Shown: positions 34,900 to 44,307 of the stretch, one piece after another
Numbering within the stretch: the stretch's first letter is position 1
How the letters are laid out: each line of letters starts with the position of its first letter
NCBI RefSeq assembly: GCF_013407855.1
Contig: NZ_JACBZH010000001.1
Location: 1,116,001 to 1,180,000 of the forward strand
Reading direction: 5' to 3'
Source of the DNA: Actinopolymorpha rutila
Lineage (GTDB): Bacteria > Actinomycetota > Actinomycetes > Propionibacteriales > Actinopolymorphaceae
DNA length: 64,000 nucleotides
Notes under the pieces: model-generated
The model's database searches: none
Told to the model about the DNA's origin: nothing
Seen by the model: only the letters and a program-made list of their open reading frames with translations
Made by a program: the position numbers and the translations under genes

Positions 34900-37182
34900 C
34901 TAGTCGACCGGAGCCGCACCGGTGATGCGGTGCAACGCGAACGTGCGCGCCTCACCGGCAGCATGGTCGTACGCCGTGAGCCAGCCACCATCGATGCGTA
35001 CTGGATCGACGATGCGGTCCAGGGCACCCCCCTGCTGGTCGACATACCCCATCCACACCGACCAGCCACCTGCCAGTGCGGCCCGGAGGACGTCGACGGC
35101 CTCACCGGAGGGCGTCCGCCGTAACTGTCCGACAGCCGCACCCGCCGGCCGGGACGCGCGCGCCCGGTCACCGGCCCGGACGGCCCGGACTGCCGCGGCC
35201 AGCACCTCGGGTTCTGGCGTACGCGAACCCGCCGTGACCGGAGTGCGCTGCGGGGTTTCTGCCGTACGCCCGACCCGGGTCTCGCTGAGCATCAGCGCAC
35301 CGTCGGCGGTTTCGGGAACGGGTGAGAAGCCGAGCGAGCGGAGCTCGTCGACCAGGGCCCGCACGGGTTGCCGGGCCACCACCACGGTCGGCGCGATCCG
35401 GCGCAGTCCCAGGGCGGCCGTACGACGGTCGGCGAGCACGGCGTCCAGCAGCGCCGGGTCGTCGCAGCGCAGGTAGGCCGTCGCGGATCCGGCTCGCAGG
35501 TGACCGTGCCGGCGGGCGACGTCGTCGACGAGGTAGGACAGCGGCTGTGGCACCGGGGTCGCGGAATGATGGGCGAGGAGCTCGTGGAGTTCGGCGGCGG
35601 TCCGGCCGGCGTCCAGGGCACGGCGTACGGAGGTTTCGGTGAAGCGGTAGACGGTGGCGCCGCCGTGCGACTCCGCGTCCGCCATCGCTGCCAGCGACCT
35701 GGCGAGGTCCGGGCGCAGCGGTCCGGGTGCGATGGCGGTGAGGTCGGCCTGCAGGAGTACGTGGTCGACGGGTTCGGGAAGGTGCGGGCCGAGTTCGGCG
35801 GCGGCCGCCTCCTCGCCGGACGCGGCACCGGATGCGGCACCTGAGGTCAGCGCCCGCCCGTGGCCGGCCAGCGCGCCGAGCCCGGTGACGCCCCACGCCG
35901 ACGCCTCCTCCAGCGTCCAGGCGACGAGCTGCTCCACGAACGCGGTCATCCGCCGGGGCCGCCGCCAGCGCACCCACGCGGTCACGGCTTCCGTGCTCGG
36001 CGCCGTACCCGCGTCGGGTTCGGCCAGCGCGGCGAGCACCAACCGGCGGATGCCGGGGGCGACGGAGCGTTCCAGCTCGGCCGACAGCGCCTGCCGCGGC
36101 CGGTCGCGTTCGTCCCGGCTGCCGACCAGGGCGGGTACGCGCGGGGAGTCCAGCCAGGCCGTGGCCAGCCGGGCCCAGCGGTGCTCGGTGTCCAGGGCGA
36201 GCCAGGTGTCGTACGCCGGCGTCGGCAGCCAGGAGTCGTCCTCGCCGACGGCCACCAGACCGGCCGCGAACGCCGTCTCCAGCAGCAGCGCCGCGCTGGG
36301 CTCGGGTACGCCGAGGACGCCGGCGGTGCGCCGCAGGTCGCGAACACCGAGGCCTCCCGCGCGCAGCACCGGCGGCGGGTCCGCGCCCCAGGCGTCCAGC
36401 AGTTGCTCGACCTGTCGTACGACCTCAAGGGTGGTGCCGGCCGCGGTGCGGTCGACCAGCGCGGGGTCGCGAGCCGTGCCGTCCAACGTGGGCGGGGTCA
36501 GCTGTTCGATCGGGTAGAGCCGGCCACCGCGCAGGTGCAGGCCGACCTCGCGCGGCAACACCACCGACCGTGCGTCCGCCGCGCCGAGCAGGCCGCGGGC
36601 ACGCAACCGCTCGACGGGAGTACGCGCGGTCTCCGCCGTGACGGGCCGGTCGGCGGCGGTCACGATCCCGACGGGCGGCCCGGCGGCGAGTCGTTCGGCG
36701 ACCGCCCGGGCTTCCGGCCCCGCCTCGGCCAGCAACGCGGCGATCCGCTCGTCGTCGGCGAGGTCGGCCGTGTCCGCGGGCGGGCCGAGGCCGGCGGGGT
36801 AGGGGCCGAGCAGGTCCGCGAGCGCGACGGGCACTTCCAGCGCGTCCTTGGGACCCCACACCAGGGCGAGCCCGCGCAGCTGCGCCAACGTCGCCTTGAC
36901 ACGGGCGTCGGTCAGGCCGACCAGCCCGCGGACCGAGGCCTCGGAGGCCGGCCGGGGAAGTACGACGAACGCCTCGAGCACCGCGAGTGCCCGCCGGTCG
37001 AGCTGGTCCAGCGTGCGGGCCAGCGAGCTGCGGGTGGTCGAACGGGACGCGAGCTGCGCCAGGTCGGACGGCAGCGGCGTCATCAGGTCGGGTCGGTTGC
37101 GGAACAGCTCCGCGAGCGCGTCGTCGTCGAACCCGCGCAACGTCTCGGGTAGCGTCGCGGGGCGCGAGGTGGATCTGGGCAT
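34900..37182 (-). CDS. Helicase-associated (XPB/Ssl2 C-terminal-like) protein, partner of XPB
   Basis: A 760-residue protein like mycobacterial Rv0862c. It has an N-terminal winged-helix-rich region (LPETLRGFDDDALAELFRNR, ALAVLEAFVVL) and a C-terminal helicase_C_3 region (VDHVLLQADLTAIAPGPL, GATVYRFTETSVRRALDAG). A WYL-like end follows (VWMGYVDQQGGALDRIVDPV). It has no Walker motifs. In many actinobacteria this gene is beside XPB and is thought to work with it in repair; here five genes intervene. The ATG at 37182 follows GAGG. Confidence 0.85.
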   Translation of the reverse strand: MPRSTSRPATLPETLRGFDDDALAELFRNRPDLMTPLPSDLAQLASRSTTRSSLARTLDQLDRRALAVLEAFVVLPRPASEASVRGLVGLTDARVKATLAQLRGLALVWGPKDALEVPVALADLLGPYPAGLGPPADTADLADDERIAALLAEAGPEARAVAERLAAGPPVGIVTAADRPVTAETARTPVERLRARGLLGAADARSVVLPREVGLHLRGGRLYPIEQLTPPTLDGTARDPALVDRTAAGTTLEVVRQVEQLLDAWGADPPPVLRAGGLGVRDLRRTAGVLGVPEPSAALLLETAFAAGLVAVGEDDSWLPTPAYDTWLALDTEHRWARLATAWLDSPRVPALVGSRDERDRPRQALSAELERSVAPGIRRLVLAALAEPDAGTAPSTEAVTAWVRWRRPRRMTAFVEQLVAWTLEEASAWGVTGLGALAGHGRALTSGAASGAASGEEAAAAELGPHLPEPVDHVLLQADLTAIAPGPLRPDLARSLAAMADAESHGGATVYRFTETSVRRALDAGRTAAELHELLAHHSATPVPQPLSYLVDDVARRHGHLRAGSATAYLRCDDPALLDAVLADRRTAALGLRRIAPTVVVARQPVRALVDELRSLGFSPVPETADGALMLSETRVGRTAETPQRTPVTAGSRTPEPEVLAAAVRAVRAGDRARASRPAGAAVGQLRRTPSGEAVDVLRAALAGGWSVWMGYVDQQGGALDRIVDPVRIDGGWLTAYDHAAGEARTFALHRITGAAPVD

Positions 37183-37547
37183 CACCTCAACCGTAGAGCG
37201 CGGCGCAAGCTGGTCGCGTTCGGTGTGGCGTACGGCACCCCCGGCCGTCCCTTCGGCCGACGATCGACCCCGCACGCCCTACTCAGGTCGTAGCAAGGTC
37301 CCGACCAACGGGCGACGTCTCGGACGGGTTTCGACCGGCAGGATCGAGGCTGTGGATGATCGGCACCCCGCGTACGGACCCTGGGCCCCCCTGAGCAACC
37401 CGCCAGGGTCACGCGCGGTCGTTCCCTGATGTGGGCCGGCCGCTCCGGGCGGCAGCCTGGAACCAGCCCGACGTCCGTCCGAGCCGCACGAATCACCCGG
37501 TCCGTGCCGATGATCGACATCCGTCCCGTTCAGGTAGGAGATGACCG
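37183..37547. other. Divergent intergenic region, 365 bases
   Basis: This lies between the minus-strand helicase-associated gene and the plus-strand flippase-like gene. No coding frame, RNA gene or strong hairpin was recognised. It must hold promoters for both, but none could be picked with confidence. Confidence 0.4.
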
Positions 37548-38714
37548 GTGACCACTCTCGCCCCGGTGCCCGTCCCGGCCCGCGCGACCTCACGTGCCCC
37601 GGGCACGGACGCGCGGCCGCGTCGTGACCTGCCCGCGGGCCGGGTCGCGGTGGCGGACCGGACGGAGACGCCGCTTCGCCCGTCCACGCTGACGCCCGCA
37701 CCCACCGCCGTCGGCCCCTCCACCGCCGCCCCCTCCACGGCGGTCCCTTCGACCGCCGCGCCGGAACGCCGGCCCGGAATCCGGTTCTCCTGGCAGCCGC
37801 GCCAGGTCCTGCTGCTGGCAGCCGTGGTGGCGCTCGTGAGTGTGCTGGCCTACGACAACCGGCACGCGATCGACCTAGGACTGTGGCGTTCGCAGCTGAA
37901 CCTCTGGTGGGCGGGCCTCGCGGTGTTCGGCGTGGTCGTCACCCTCGCCGGCAACGCGTGGAACCTCATGGGCGCGAGTCCGGTGCGGCTGCGTTTCGGC
38001 GCGACGTTCGGTGCCCAGCTGGCCGGCTCGCTGGTCCGGATCGTGTCGCCGGCCGCGGTCGGCTCGGCCGCGGTCAACGTGCAGTACCTCCGCCGCGCCG
38101 GCGTCGGCACCTCCGCCTCGGTCGGCACCGTCTCGGTGGCCCAGAGCGTGCAGGTGCTGCTGGCGCTGTTCCTGCTCCCACCGGTGGCGTACGCCGCCAA
38201 CACCGACGTCGACCTCCTGCGCGGGGACGTGGCGCGGTTCGCCCCCTACGTCGTCGCCGGCCTGGCCGTCCTCGTCGCGGCCGGCGTCGTGCTCCTGCGC
38301 CGGTCGGCCCGGCTCACCCGCCGGGTGCGCGCGCTGGTGAAGGAGCTCACCAGGTCGCTGCGCACGATGGCCGCCCATCCGCTGCGGGCGCTGGTCAGCC
38401 TGGCCGGTGCCGTACTCATCTCCGCCGGTCTGATCACCGCCCTGTGGGCGTCGGTGCACGCGTTCGGCGGCCACCTCGGGGTCCTCACCGTCGCCGCCGT
38501 ACTCCTCCTCGGCACCAGTGCCGGCAACGCCGTACCGGTGCCGGGTGGCCTCGGTACCGTCGACGCCGCCCTGGCCGCCGCGCTCGCCGCGACCGGCGTG
38601 GGCCTCGCGGTGGCGCTGCCCGCGGTCGCGTTGTTCCGCCTGGTCACGTTGTGGCTGCTGCTGCCGGCGGGAGCGGTGAGTGTCGGCGTGATGCGCCGGC
38701 GCGGACTGCTGTGA
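37548..38714 (+). CDS. Lysylphosphatidylglycerol-synthetase-type membrane protein (UPF0104)
   Basis: A 388-residue protein with a disordered proline/threonine-rich N-terminus (residues 1-75) then about eight helices. Family motifs are FGATFGAQLAGSLVRIVSPA, VGSAAVNVQYLRRAGVGTSA and GTSAGNAVPVPGGLGTVDAA, the latter typical of the LPG synthase transmembrane / AglD group. Members flip lipids or lipid-linked sugars. There is no aminoacyl-transfer domain, so lysine transfer is not expected. The GTG at 37548 follows AGGAG. Confidence 0.82.
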   Translation: MTTLAPVPVPARATSRAPGTDARPRRDLPAGRVAVADRTETPLRPSTLTPAPTAVGPSTAAPSTAVPSTAAPERRPGIRFSWQPRQVLLLAAVVALVSVLAYDNRHAIDLGLWRSQLNLWWAGLAVFGVVVTLAGNAWNLMGASPVRLRFGATFGAQLAGSLVRIVSPAAVGSAAVNVQYLRRAGVGTSASVGTVSVAQSVQVLLALFLLPPVAYAANTDVDLLRGDVARFAPYVVAGLAVLVAAGVVLLRRSARLTRRVRALVKELTRSLRTMAAHPLRALVSLAGAVLISAGLITALWASVHAFGGHLGVLTVAAVLLLGTSAGNAVPVPGGLGTVDAALAAALAATGVGLAVALPAVALFRLVTLWLLLPAGAVSVGVMRRRGLL

Positions 38715-38815
38715 AAACGTCATCGGGGTCAGCTCGAACGGATGTGCGTGCGGGCGGACCCGTCGGGTAGGAAGGACGGGTACCGACCCGTTTTCCGAGC
38801 ACGGAAGGAGCACCC

Positions 38816-39322
38816 ATGGCGAAGGTCGCGTTCCTCCTCGCCGACGTCTTCGAGGACTCGGAGTTCCAGCAGCCCTACGACGCGGTCCGCGACGCCGGGC
38901 ACGAGGCGGTCGTGGTGGGCAAGGAGTCCGGCAAGCAGGTCACCGGCAAGAAGGGCTCCAAGGTCAGGATCGACAAGGGCTCGGGCGAGGTGCGTGCCGA
39001 CGAGTTCGACGCGGTCGTCGTACCCGGCGGCTACTCCCCGGACAAGGTGCGCACCGACGAGGCGTCGGTCGCCATCACCCGCGGCGTGCACGAGGCCGGC
39101 AAGCCGGTGGCGGCGATCTGTCACGCGGGCTGGGTGCTGGCCGAGGCCGACATCGTGCGCGGGCGCACGGTGACGTCGGTCGCCTCCATCCGTACCGACC
39201 TCAAGAACGCCGGCGCCACCTGGGTCGACCAGGAAGTCGTGGAGGACGGCAACCTCATCACCTCCCGTACGCCGGACGACCTGCCGGCGTTCTGCGCGGC
39301 GCTGCTGAAGCAGTTGCCCTGA
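38816..39322 (+). CDS. DJ-1/PfpI family protein
   Basis: The 168-residue protein has the flavodoxin-like DJ-1/PfpI fold: KVAFLLADVFEDSEFQQPYD at the start, VPGGYSPDK, and the nucleophile elbow VAAICHAGWVLAEADI. The cysteine followed by His suits YraA/PfpI-type proteins. Proposed activities are glyoxalase, deglycase or protease chaperone. The ATG follows GGAAGGAG. A good terminator stands 64 bases downstream. Confidence 0.9.
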   Translation: MAKVAFLLADVFEDSEFQQPYDAVRDAGHEAVVVGKESGKQVTGKKGSKVRIDKGSGEVRADEFDAVVVPGGYSPDKVRTDEASVAITRGVHEAGKPVAAICHAGWVLAEADIVRGRTVTSVASIRTDLKNAGATWVDQEVVEDGNLITSRTPDDLPAFCAALLKQLP

Positions 39323-39385
39323 TGTCGCCGGCCTGATGCAACTGGCCTGACGCAACTGGCCCGACCCGACGCGAACACGTCGAAC

Positions 39386-39418
39386 GCCCCGTCCCGGGCA
39401 ACCCGGGGCGGGGCTTTC
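39386..39418 (+). terminator. Intrinsic terminator after DJ-1 gene
   Basis: GCCCCGTCCCGGG (39386-39398), three-base loop, CCCGGGGCGGGGC (39402-39414), then TTTC. The stem is 13 bp with one G-T pair. Confidence 0.88.
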
Positions 39419-39432
39419 GCCGTCCGTACGAC

Positions 39433-40314
39433 ATGAACCCCAGGCGCTCCGCCGCCCGCATCCCCGGCATCCCCGGTGCGCGTGGTCGTGTCGGCTCTCC
39501 CGGGTTTCCCCTCGTCGCGCTGGCCCTGCTGGCCCTACTGGCCCTGGCCGGCTGCGGCAGGTCGACCAGCGCGACCACCTCGACGGCCGACGAGCCGACC
39601 GGCCACACGTACCTCTCCACCGGCGTGACCGAGGCGGGCACGCCACACGCGCTCGCGCCCGGCACCCGCATCCGGCTGGAGTTCACCGACGACGGCCGGA
39701 TCCTCGCCGACGCCGGCTGCTCGTCCATGGGAGGTGAGGCCTCGCTGGGGAACGGGCGGGTCCGCATCGTCGGCGGGCTGTCCGGCACCGACATCGGATG
39801 CGACGCGGCCCGCTACGCACAGGACGACTGGCTGACCGACTTCCTGAGTGCCGAGCCGTCGTGGCGGGTCAGCGGGCACCGGCTCGTCCTGACCGCCGAC
39901 CGGCCGCGCGAACACACCCGGCTGGTGTTACTCGACCGCGAGGTCGCCGACCCGGCCCGCCCCCTGCTGGGCACTCGCTGGGACGTGACGACGCTGGTCG
40001 ACGGCGACATCGCGTCCGCGAGTGCCAGGCCGACCGGCGCCTACCTGGTCTTCTCCGAGGACGAGGACGAGATGATCGGGTCGACCGGATGCAACGGCAT
40101 GGGCGGGCGGGTGACCCACACGGGTACGCGGCTGTCGTTCGAGCCGGTCCTGTCCGAGCTCAAGGGTTGCCGCGGTGAACCGGCCCGCGTCGAGCACCAC
40201 GTCCTCGGCGTGCTCGACGGAGAGGTGACCTACCACATCGAGGGCGACCGGCTCACCCTCGACGGACCCGACGGCAAGGGGCTGGTGCTCACCGCGCACT
40301 CCGCCGGCCGCTGA
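39433..40314 (+). CDS. Lipoprotein with two META/HslJ-type domains
   Basis: A 293-residue precursor with a lipoprotein signal: hydrophobic LVALALLALLALAGC gives a lipobox, so the mature N-terminus is a lipidated Cys. Two META domains follow, each with a small cysteine-containing core (ADAGCSSMGGEASL and GSTGCNGMGGRVTH) and a second cysteine later. META domains occur in HslJ-like surface proteins, some tied to novobiocin tolerance or motility; here the role is unknown. Confidence 0.88.
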   Translation: MNPRRSAARIPGIPGARGRVGSPGFPLVALALLALLALAGCGRSTSATTSTADEPTGHTYLSTGVTEAGTPHALAPGTRIRLEFTDDGRILADAGCSSMGGEASLGNGRVRIVGGLSGTDIGCDAARYAQDDWLTDFLSAEPSWRVSGHRLVLTADRPREHTRLVLLDREVADPARPLLGTRWDVTTLVDGDIASASARPTGAYLVFSEDEDEMIGSTGCNGMGGRVTHTGTRLSFEPVLSELKGCRGEPARVEHHVLGVLDGEVTYHIEGDRLTLDGPDGKGLVLTAHSAGR

Positions 40315-40445
40315 CGATCGACCACCGACCGCCCACCGACCGACCGACCACGGGTACTCGTGAATCGGCGGGGTCCGACGGTCCGGTTGTGGTCGTACAA
40401 CGGGTGGAAGGTCGGCTACCGTCCGAAAGCCCGTAGGGTCAAGGG

Positions 40446-41888
40446 GTGGCTCCGGATACGTTCGTCGTCGGTTTCGACCTGGACATGACCCTGATCGACT
40501 CCCGCCCTGGGATCGCCGCGGTGTGGGACGCGGTGTCCGCGCGCACGGGCGTCGTCGTCGACAGCGCGCTGGCGGTGAGCCGGCTCGGCCCACCGCTGGA
40601 GTACGAAGCGGGACTGTGGTTTCCGCCCGAGCAGGTGCCCGACGTCGTCGCGCTGTATCGCAGCCTCTACCCCGAGACCGCGGTCGGCGCCGCCTCCCTG
40701 ATGCCGGGTGCGGCCGAGGCGATCGCCGCCGTACGCCGGCACGGCGGCCGCGTGCTGGTCGTCACCGCGAAGAACACCGACCACGCGAAGCTGCACGTCG
40801 AGCATTTCGGGCTCGAGGTCGACGAAGTCATCGGCGGCGTGTGGGCGGAGCAGAAGGGCGAGGTGCTGCGCGAACACGGTGCGGCCATCTACGCCGGCGA
40901 CCACCTCGGTGACGTGCGGGGTGCCCGCACCGCCGGGGCCCTCGCGCTCGGTGTCGCCACCGGCCCCGTGCCGGCGGAGGAGTTGCGCGCGGCCGGTGCC
41001 GACGTGGTGCTCGCCGACCTGGCCGACTTCCCGTACTGGCTGGAGGACCACCTGCTCGAGCAGCGGCTGACGGACCTCGACGCCCAGCTCGCGGGCCTGG
41101 GTTCGCTGCTGGTGGCGTTCTCCGGCGGTGCCGACTCGGCGTTCCTGCTGGCCGCCGCGGTCCGCGCGCTCGGACCGGAGAAGGTCGCCGCCGCGACCGC
41201 GGTGTCGCCGTCCCTGCCGGACGCCGAGCTCGACCCGGCGCGGGAGTTCGCCCGGTCGCTCGGGGTCGAGCACCACACGCCGCACACCGACGAGATGGCC
41301 CGCGACGGATACCGCGCCAACGCGGGGGACCGCTGCTACTTCTGCAAGGCGGAGCTGGTGGAGGTGCTCGGCCCGCTGGCCGAGCGGCTCGGGCTCACCC
41401 ACATCGCCACCGGCACCAACGCCGACGACGCGCGGGCCGGATTCCGCCCGGGCATCCGGGCGGCCGCCGAGCGGGGCGCGGTCACGCCGTTGCGCGACGC
41501 CGGCTTCACCAAGGAACAGGTACGCGAGGCCTCCCGGCGGTGGGGGCTGCCCACCTGGGACAAGCCGGCCGCGGCCTGCCTGTCCAGCCGGATCGCGTAC
41601 GGGCTCTCGATCACGCCGGCCCGGCTGGCGCGGGTCGAACAGGCCGAGGTGGCGCTGCGGGCGGTCCTGACCGACGCCGGTACGCCGTTTCGCAACCTGC
41701 GGGTCCGCGACGTCGGCGACACCGCCCGGATCGAGGTCGATCCCGACCTCGTCGACCAGGTGGCCGGGATGGAGGAGGCGGTCGAGGCCGTGCTCGCGGC
41801 CGGGTTCGACGTTGCCGAGGTCGACCCGAAGGGCTTCCGTTCCGGTGCGATGAACGAGCTGCTGCCCGATCCCGCGCGCTACCGCTGA
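40446..41888 (+). CDS. HAD hydrolase fused to LarE-type sulfur transferase
   Basis: One 480-residue frame with two domains. Residues 1-210 are a HAD phosphatase: GFDLDMTLIDSRPG, VVTAKNTDHAKLH, and YAGDHLGDVRGAR. Residues 215-480 are LarE-like: PP-loop VAFSGGADSAFLLAA (Ser226), AGDRCYFCKAELV (Cys297, Cys300), and WDKPAAACLSSRIAYG (Cys378). LarE builds the nickel-pincer cofactor by sacrificing a cysteine sulfur or using an iron-sulfur cluster. LarB and LarC are absent from the window. The GTG at 40446 gives the natural HAD start. The fusion is continuous and without a linker break. Confidence 0.86.
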   Translation: MAPDTFVVGFDLDMTLIDSRPGIAAVWDAVSARTGVVVDSALAVSRLGPPLEYEAGLWFPPEQVPDVVALYRSLYPETAVGAASLMPGAAEAIAAVRRHGGRVLVVTAKNTDHAKLHVEHFGLEVDEVIGGVWAEQKGEVLREHGAAIYAGDHLGDVRGARTAGALALGVATGPVPAEELRAAGADVVLADLADFPYWLEDHLLEQRLTDLDAQLAGLGSLLVAFSGGADSAFLLAAAVRALGPEKVAAATAVSPSLPDAELDPAREFARSLGVEHHTPHTDEMARDGYRANAGDRCYFCKAELVEVLGPLAERLGLTHIATGTNADDARAGFRPGIRAAAERGAVTPLRDAGFTKEQVREASRRWGLPTWDKPAAACLSSRIAYGLSITPARLARVEQAEVALRAVLTDAGTPFRNLRVRDVGDTARIEVDPDLVDQVAGMEEAVEAVLAAGFDVAEVDPKGFRSGAMNELLPDPARYR

Positions 41889-42068
41889 GCGAGCCGGGAC
41901 CGGCACCGAGCAGCCGGTACCGGCGAAGCTGATCTAAGTAGTGGAGTGCGGGGGCCGCGGCGTCTAGGCTGGGAGTGGCCTCCGTATGACGGGGGCCACT
42001 GTCATGGACGGGCGCGGGCATGGTCCGCGTTCTACGCAACCTTCGGGTTCAGCACGAGCGAGGTCGAT

Positions 42069-42452
42069 GTGCCGGCTGGCAAGGTGAAGTGGTACGACGC
42101 GGACAAGGGCTTCGGCTTCCTCACCAAGGACGGTGGCGGTGACGTCTACGTCCGGGCAAGCGCCCTGCCCGCGGGGGTCACCGCGCTCAAGGCCGGTCAG
42201 CGGGTGGAGTTCGGCATCGTCGAGGGCCGCAAGGGCGACCAGGCTCTGTCGGTGCGGTTGCTGGAGTCCCCGCCGAGCGTCTCCAAGGCGATGCGCAAGT
42301 CGCCGGACGAGATGGTGCTGATCGTGGAGGACCTGATCCGGCTGCTCGACGGCCTGGAGACCACCTATCGCCGTGACCGTCACCCGGACCCGCGTACGTC
42401 CAAGAAGGTGTCCACAGTGCTGCGCGCGCTGGCCGACGAGCTGGAGCTCTGA
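42069..42452 (+). CDS. cspB: Cold-shock protein CspB with C-terminal extension
   Basis: This 127-residue protein has a cold-shock domain at residues 1-68 ([20 protein letters not shown] with RNP1, DVYVRASAL as RNP2) and a helical tail ([20 protein letters not shown]) not found in short Csp proteins. The extended form corresponds to mycobacterial Rv0871. It is likely an RNA chaperone with a dimer or partner-binding tail. The GTG at 42069 follows GAGCGAGG. Its next gene, an MFS transporter on the other strand, is 20 bases away. Confidence 0.9.
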   Translation: MPAGKVKWYDADKGFGFLTKDGGGDVYVRASALPAGVTALKAGQRVEFGIVEGRKGDQALSVRLLESPPSVSKAMRKSPDEMVLIVEDLIRLLDGLETTYRRDRHPDPRTSKKVSTVLRALADELEL

Positions 42453-42472
42453 CCGGTTCGTCGAGCGCGGCG

Positions 42473-44164
42473 TCAGCGGTCGGCCGGGGTCGGCGTCCGC
42501 GGCGTCTCCGCCGGTGTCGGTGCCGACCCGCGTGGTGTCCGCAGTACGACAACCAGCCCGGCCGCCAGCCCGGCGGCGCACAGGCCGAGCCCGAGCTGGG
42601 GGATCAGCGGGAGCACGATCCCGATGCCGCCGCCGACCACCCAGGCCAGCTGGATCAGCGTCTCCGAACGCGCGAAGACGCTGGTCCGCACACTCTCGGG
42701 CACCTCGTGCTGGATAAGCGCGTCCAGTGACAGCTTGCCCGCCTGCTGCGCGAAGCCGGCGGCGAACGCCAGCACCGCGACGGTCAGCAGCCCGTAGAAG
42801 GTCGCGGCCAGGGCGGCCACCACGGCCGTGACGCCGAGCAGCACCGACACCACGAGTTCTGGCCGCCGGGCCCTGGCCAGCGCACCCAGTGCCGTACCCA
42901 CCAGGTTGCCGGCACCGGCCGCGCCGACCACGGCGCCCACCTGCATGGTCGCCGACCAGCCGGGCAGCGGTACCTCCCGCAGCAGGAACGCCATGAACAT
43001 CAGCAGGAAGCCCGACAGCACGCGGAACGCGACGTTCGCCCGCAGCGCGAGCCCGATGCTGGGGGAGATACCGCGCAGCCGGCGGCCGATGTCGGCGATC
43101 CGGACGTCCTCCTCGCCCTCGGCAGAGTCCACCCGGGCAGGCAGCAGGATGGCCGCGACGGTGCCCGCGGCGAAGACCACGAATGCGAACCGCAGCGGCC
43201 ACTGCGGACCGAAGTACGCCAGCCCGCCCGCGGCCGCGCCGACGACGCCCGCGCCGATGCTGCCGGCGAGCGAGATCCGCGAGTTGGCGGTGACCAGCGC
43301 GACGCCGCCCGGCAGCAGCCGTGGCACCGCCGCCGCCCGGGTCACGTTGTGCGCCTTGGACGCGATCAGGCAGCCGAACACCAGTGGATACAGCCACAGC
43401 GCGCCGGTGGCGACACCGCCCGCCATCACCCAGCAGAAGAACGCCCGGACCGCCATCGTCGACCCGATCGCCCACCGGCGGCCCCGGCGGAAGCGGTCCA
43501 GGAACGGCCCGATCAGCGGTGCGACGACGGCGAACGGTGCCATCGTGATGAGCAGGTAGAGCGCCACCCGGCCGCGGGCCTCACCCGACGGCACGGCGAA
43601 GAAGAGCGTGCCGGCCAGCCCGATGGCCATCGCCGCGTCGCCGCCGGCGTGGAAGGCGTTCAGTTCGATGAGCTTGGCCAGCCCGGACTCGCCCATGCCC
43701 TGGGCGTGGGTCATCCGGCGGACCCGGCGGACGCCGGCGCCGCCCGCCCGTCGCGCACCCCGGCCGGCACCGGCGCCGGCCGCACCGACGGCGCCGGCGG
43801 TGCGGGTGAGCCCGTTCCGGACGGCGCGGGCGCGCGACCTCCGGAGCGTGGGGTCCGGGTCGGTCCGCGGCTGCGCGGATCCGTTCGGTGCGGATCCGTT
43901 CGGGGTGGACTCGTCCCGGCTGAACTCGTTCGGGGTGGACTCGTCCCGGGTGGAACCGTTCGGGGTGGATCCGTCCCGGCCCGCCGGCTGCTCGTCGAGT
44001 GGGCGGGTACGCGGCGGCCGGTCGGGACCGCCGTCGTGACCGGCCCCGGCGGGCTGGTCGACGCCGCCGTCGCCGGCACCGGGGGAGTCCGGGGTCGCCC
44101 GCTGCCCCGCGCGGCGGCCGGGCGGTCCGAGCGGCCGGCCCGGCGGGCGATCACGTGGTTCCAC
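42473..44164 (-). CDS. MFS transporter with long low-complexity N-terminus (Rv0876c-like)
   Basis: A 563-residue membrane protein whose last 400 residues form about twelve helices (IGLAGTLFFAVPSGEARGRV, LYLLITMAPFAVVAPLIGPF). About 150 N-terminal residues are disordered and encoded partly by repeats (see 43876-43980). It matches the MFS gene that follows cspB in mycobacteria. Substrate unknown. The GTG at 44164 is preceded by GGAGG with eight-base spacing; the GTG at 44170 is only two bases from it. Confidence 0.84.
   Translation of the reverse strand: MEPRDRPPGRPLGPPGRRAGQRATPDSPGAGDGGVDQPAGAGHDGGPDRPPRTRPLDEQPAGRDGSTPNGSTRDESTPNEFSRDESTPNGSAPNGSAQPRTDPDPTLRRSRARAVRNGLTRTAGAVGAAGAGAGRGARRAGGAGVRRVRRMTHAQGMGESGLAKLIELNAFHAGGDAAMAIGLAGTLFFAVPSGEARGRVALYLLITMAPFAVVAPLIGPFLDRFRRGRRWAIGSTMAVRAFFCWVMAGGVATGALWLYPLVFGCLIASKAHNVTRAAAVPRLLPGGVALVTANSRISLAGSIGAGVVGAAAGGLAYFGPQWPLRFAFVVFAAGTVAAILLPARVDSAEGEEDVRIADIGRRLRGISPSIGLALRANVAFRVLSGFLLMFMAFLLREVPLPGWSATMQVGAVVGAAGAGNLVGTALGALARARRPELVVSVLLGVTAVVAALAATFYGLLTVAVLAFAAGFAQQAGKLSLDALIQHEVPESVRTSVFARSETLIQLAWVVGGGIGIVLPLIPQLGLGLCAAGLAAGLVVVLRTPRGSAPTPAETPRTPTPADR
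43876..43980. repeat. Degenerate 30-bp tandem repeat inside MFS gene
   Basis: Units containing cgttcggggtgga and ctcgtcccgg alternate through this stretch, with at least three 30-bp copies. In the minus-strand frame they encode DESTPN and NGST-like residues of the cytosolic N-terminal tail. Confidence 0.75.
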
Positions 44165-44307
44165 CGTCACATCCTCCCCCGGTCGCCGCGCCGGCGTCTC
44201 GTCCTCCCCCTGCTGCGACCGGACCGGAGGCGGACCCGGAAGGGCTGTTTCCGGCGGGGACGCGGCACCCGGCGAGGACCAAGGGGGAGCGTGCAAGAAT
44301 CGCTGTC

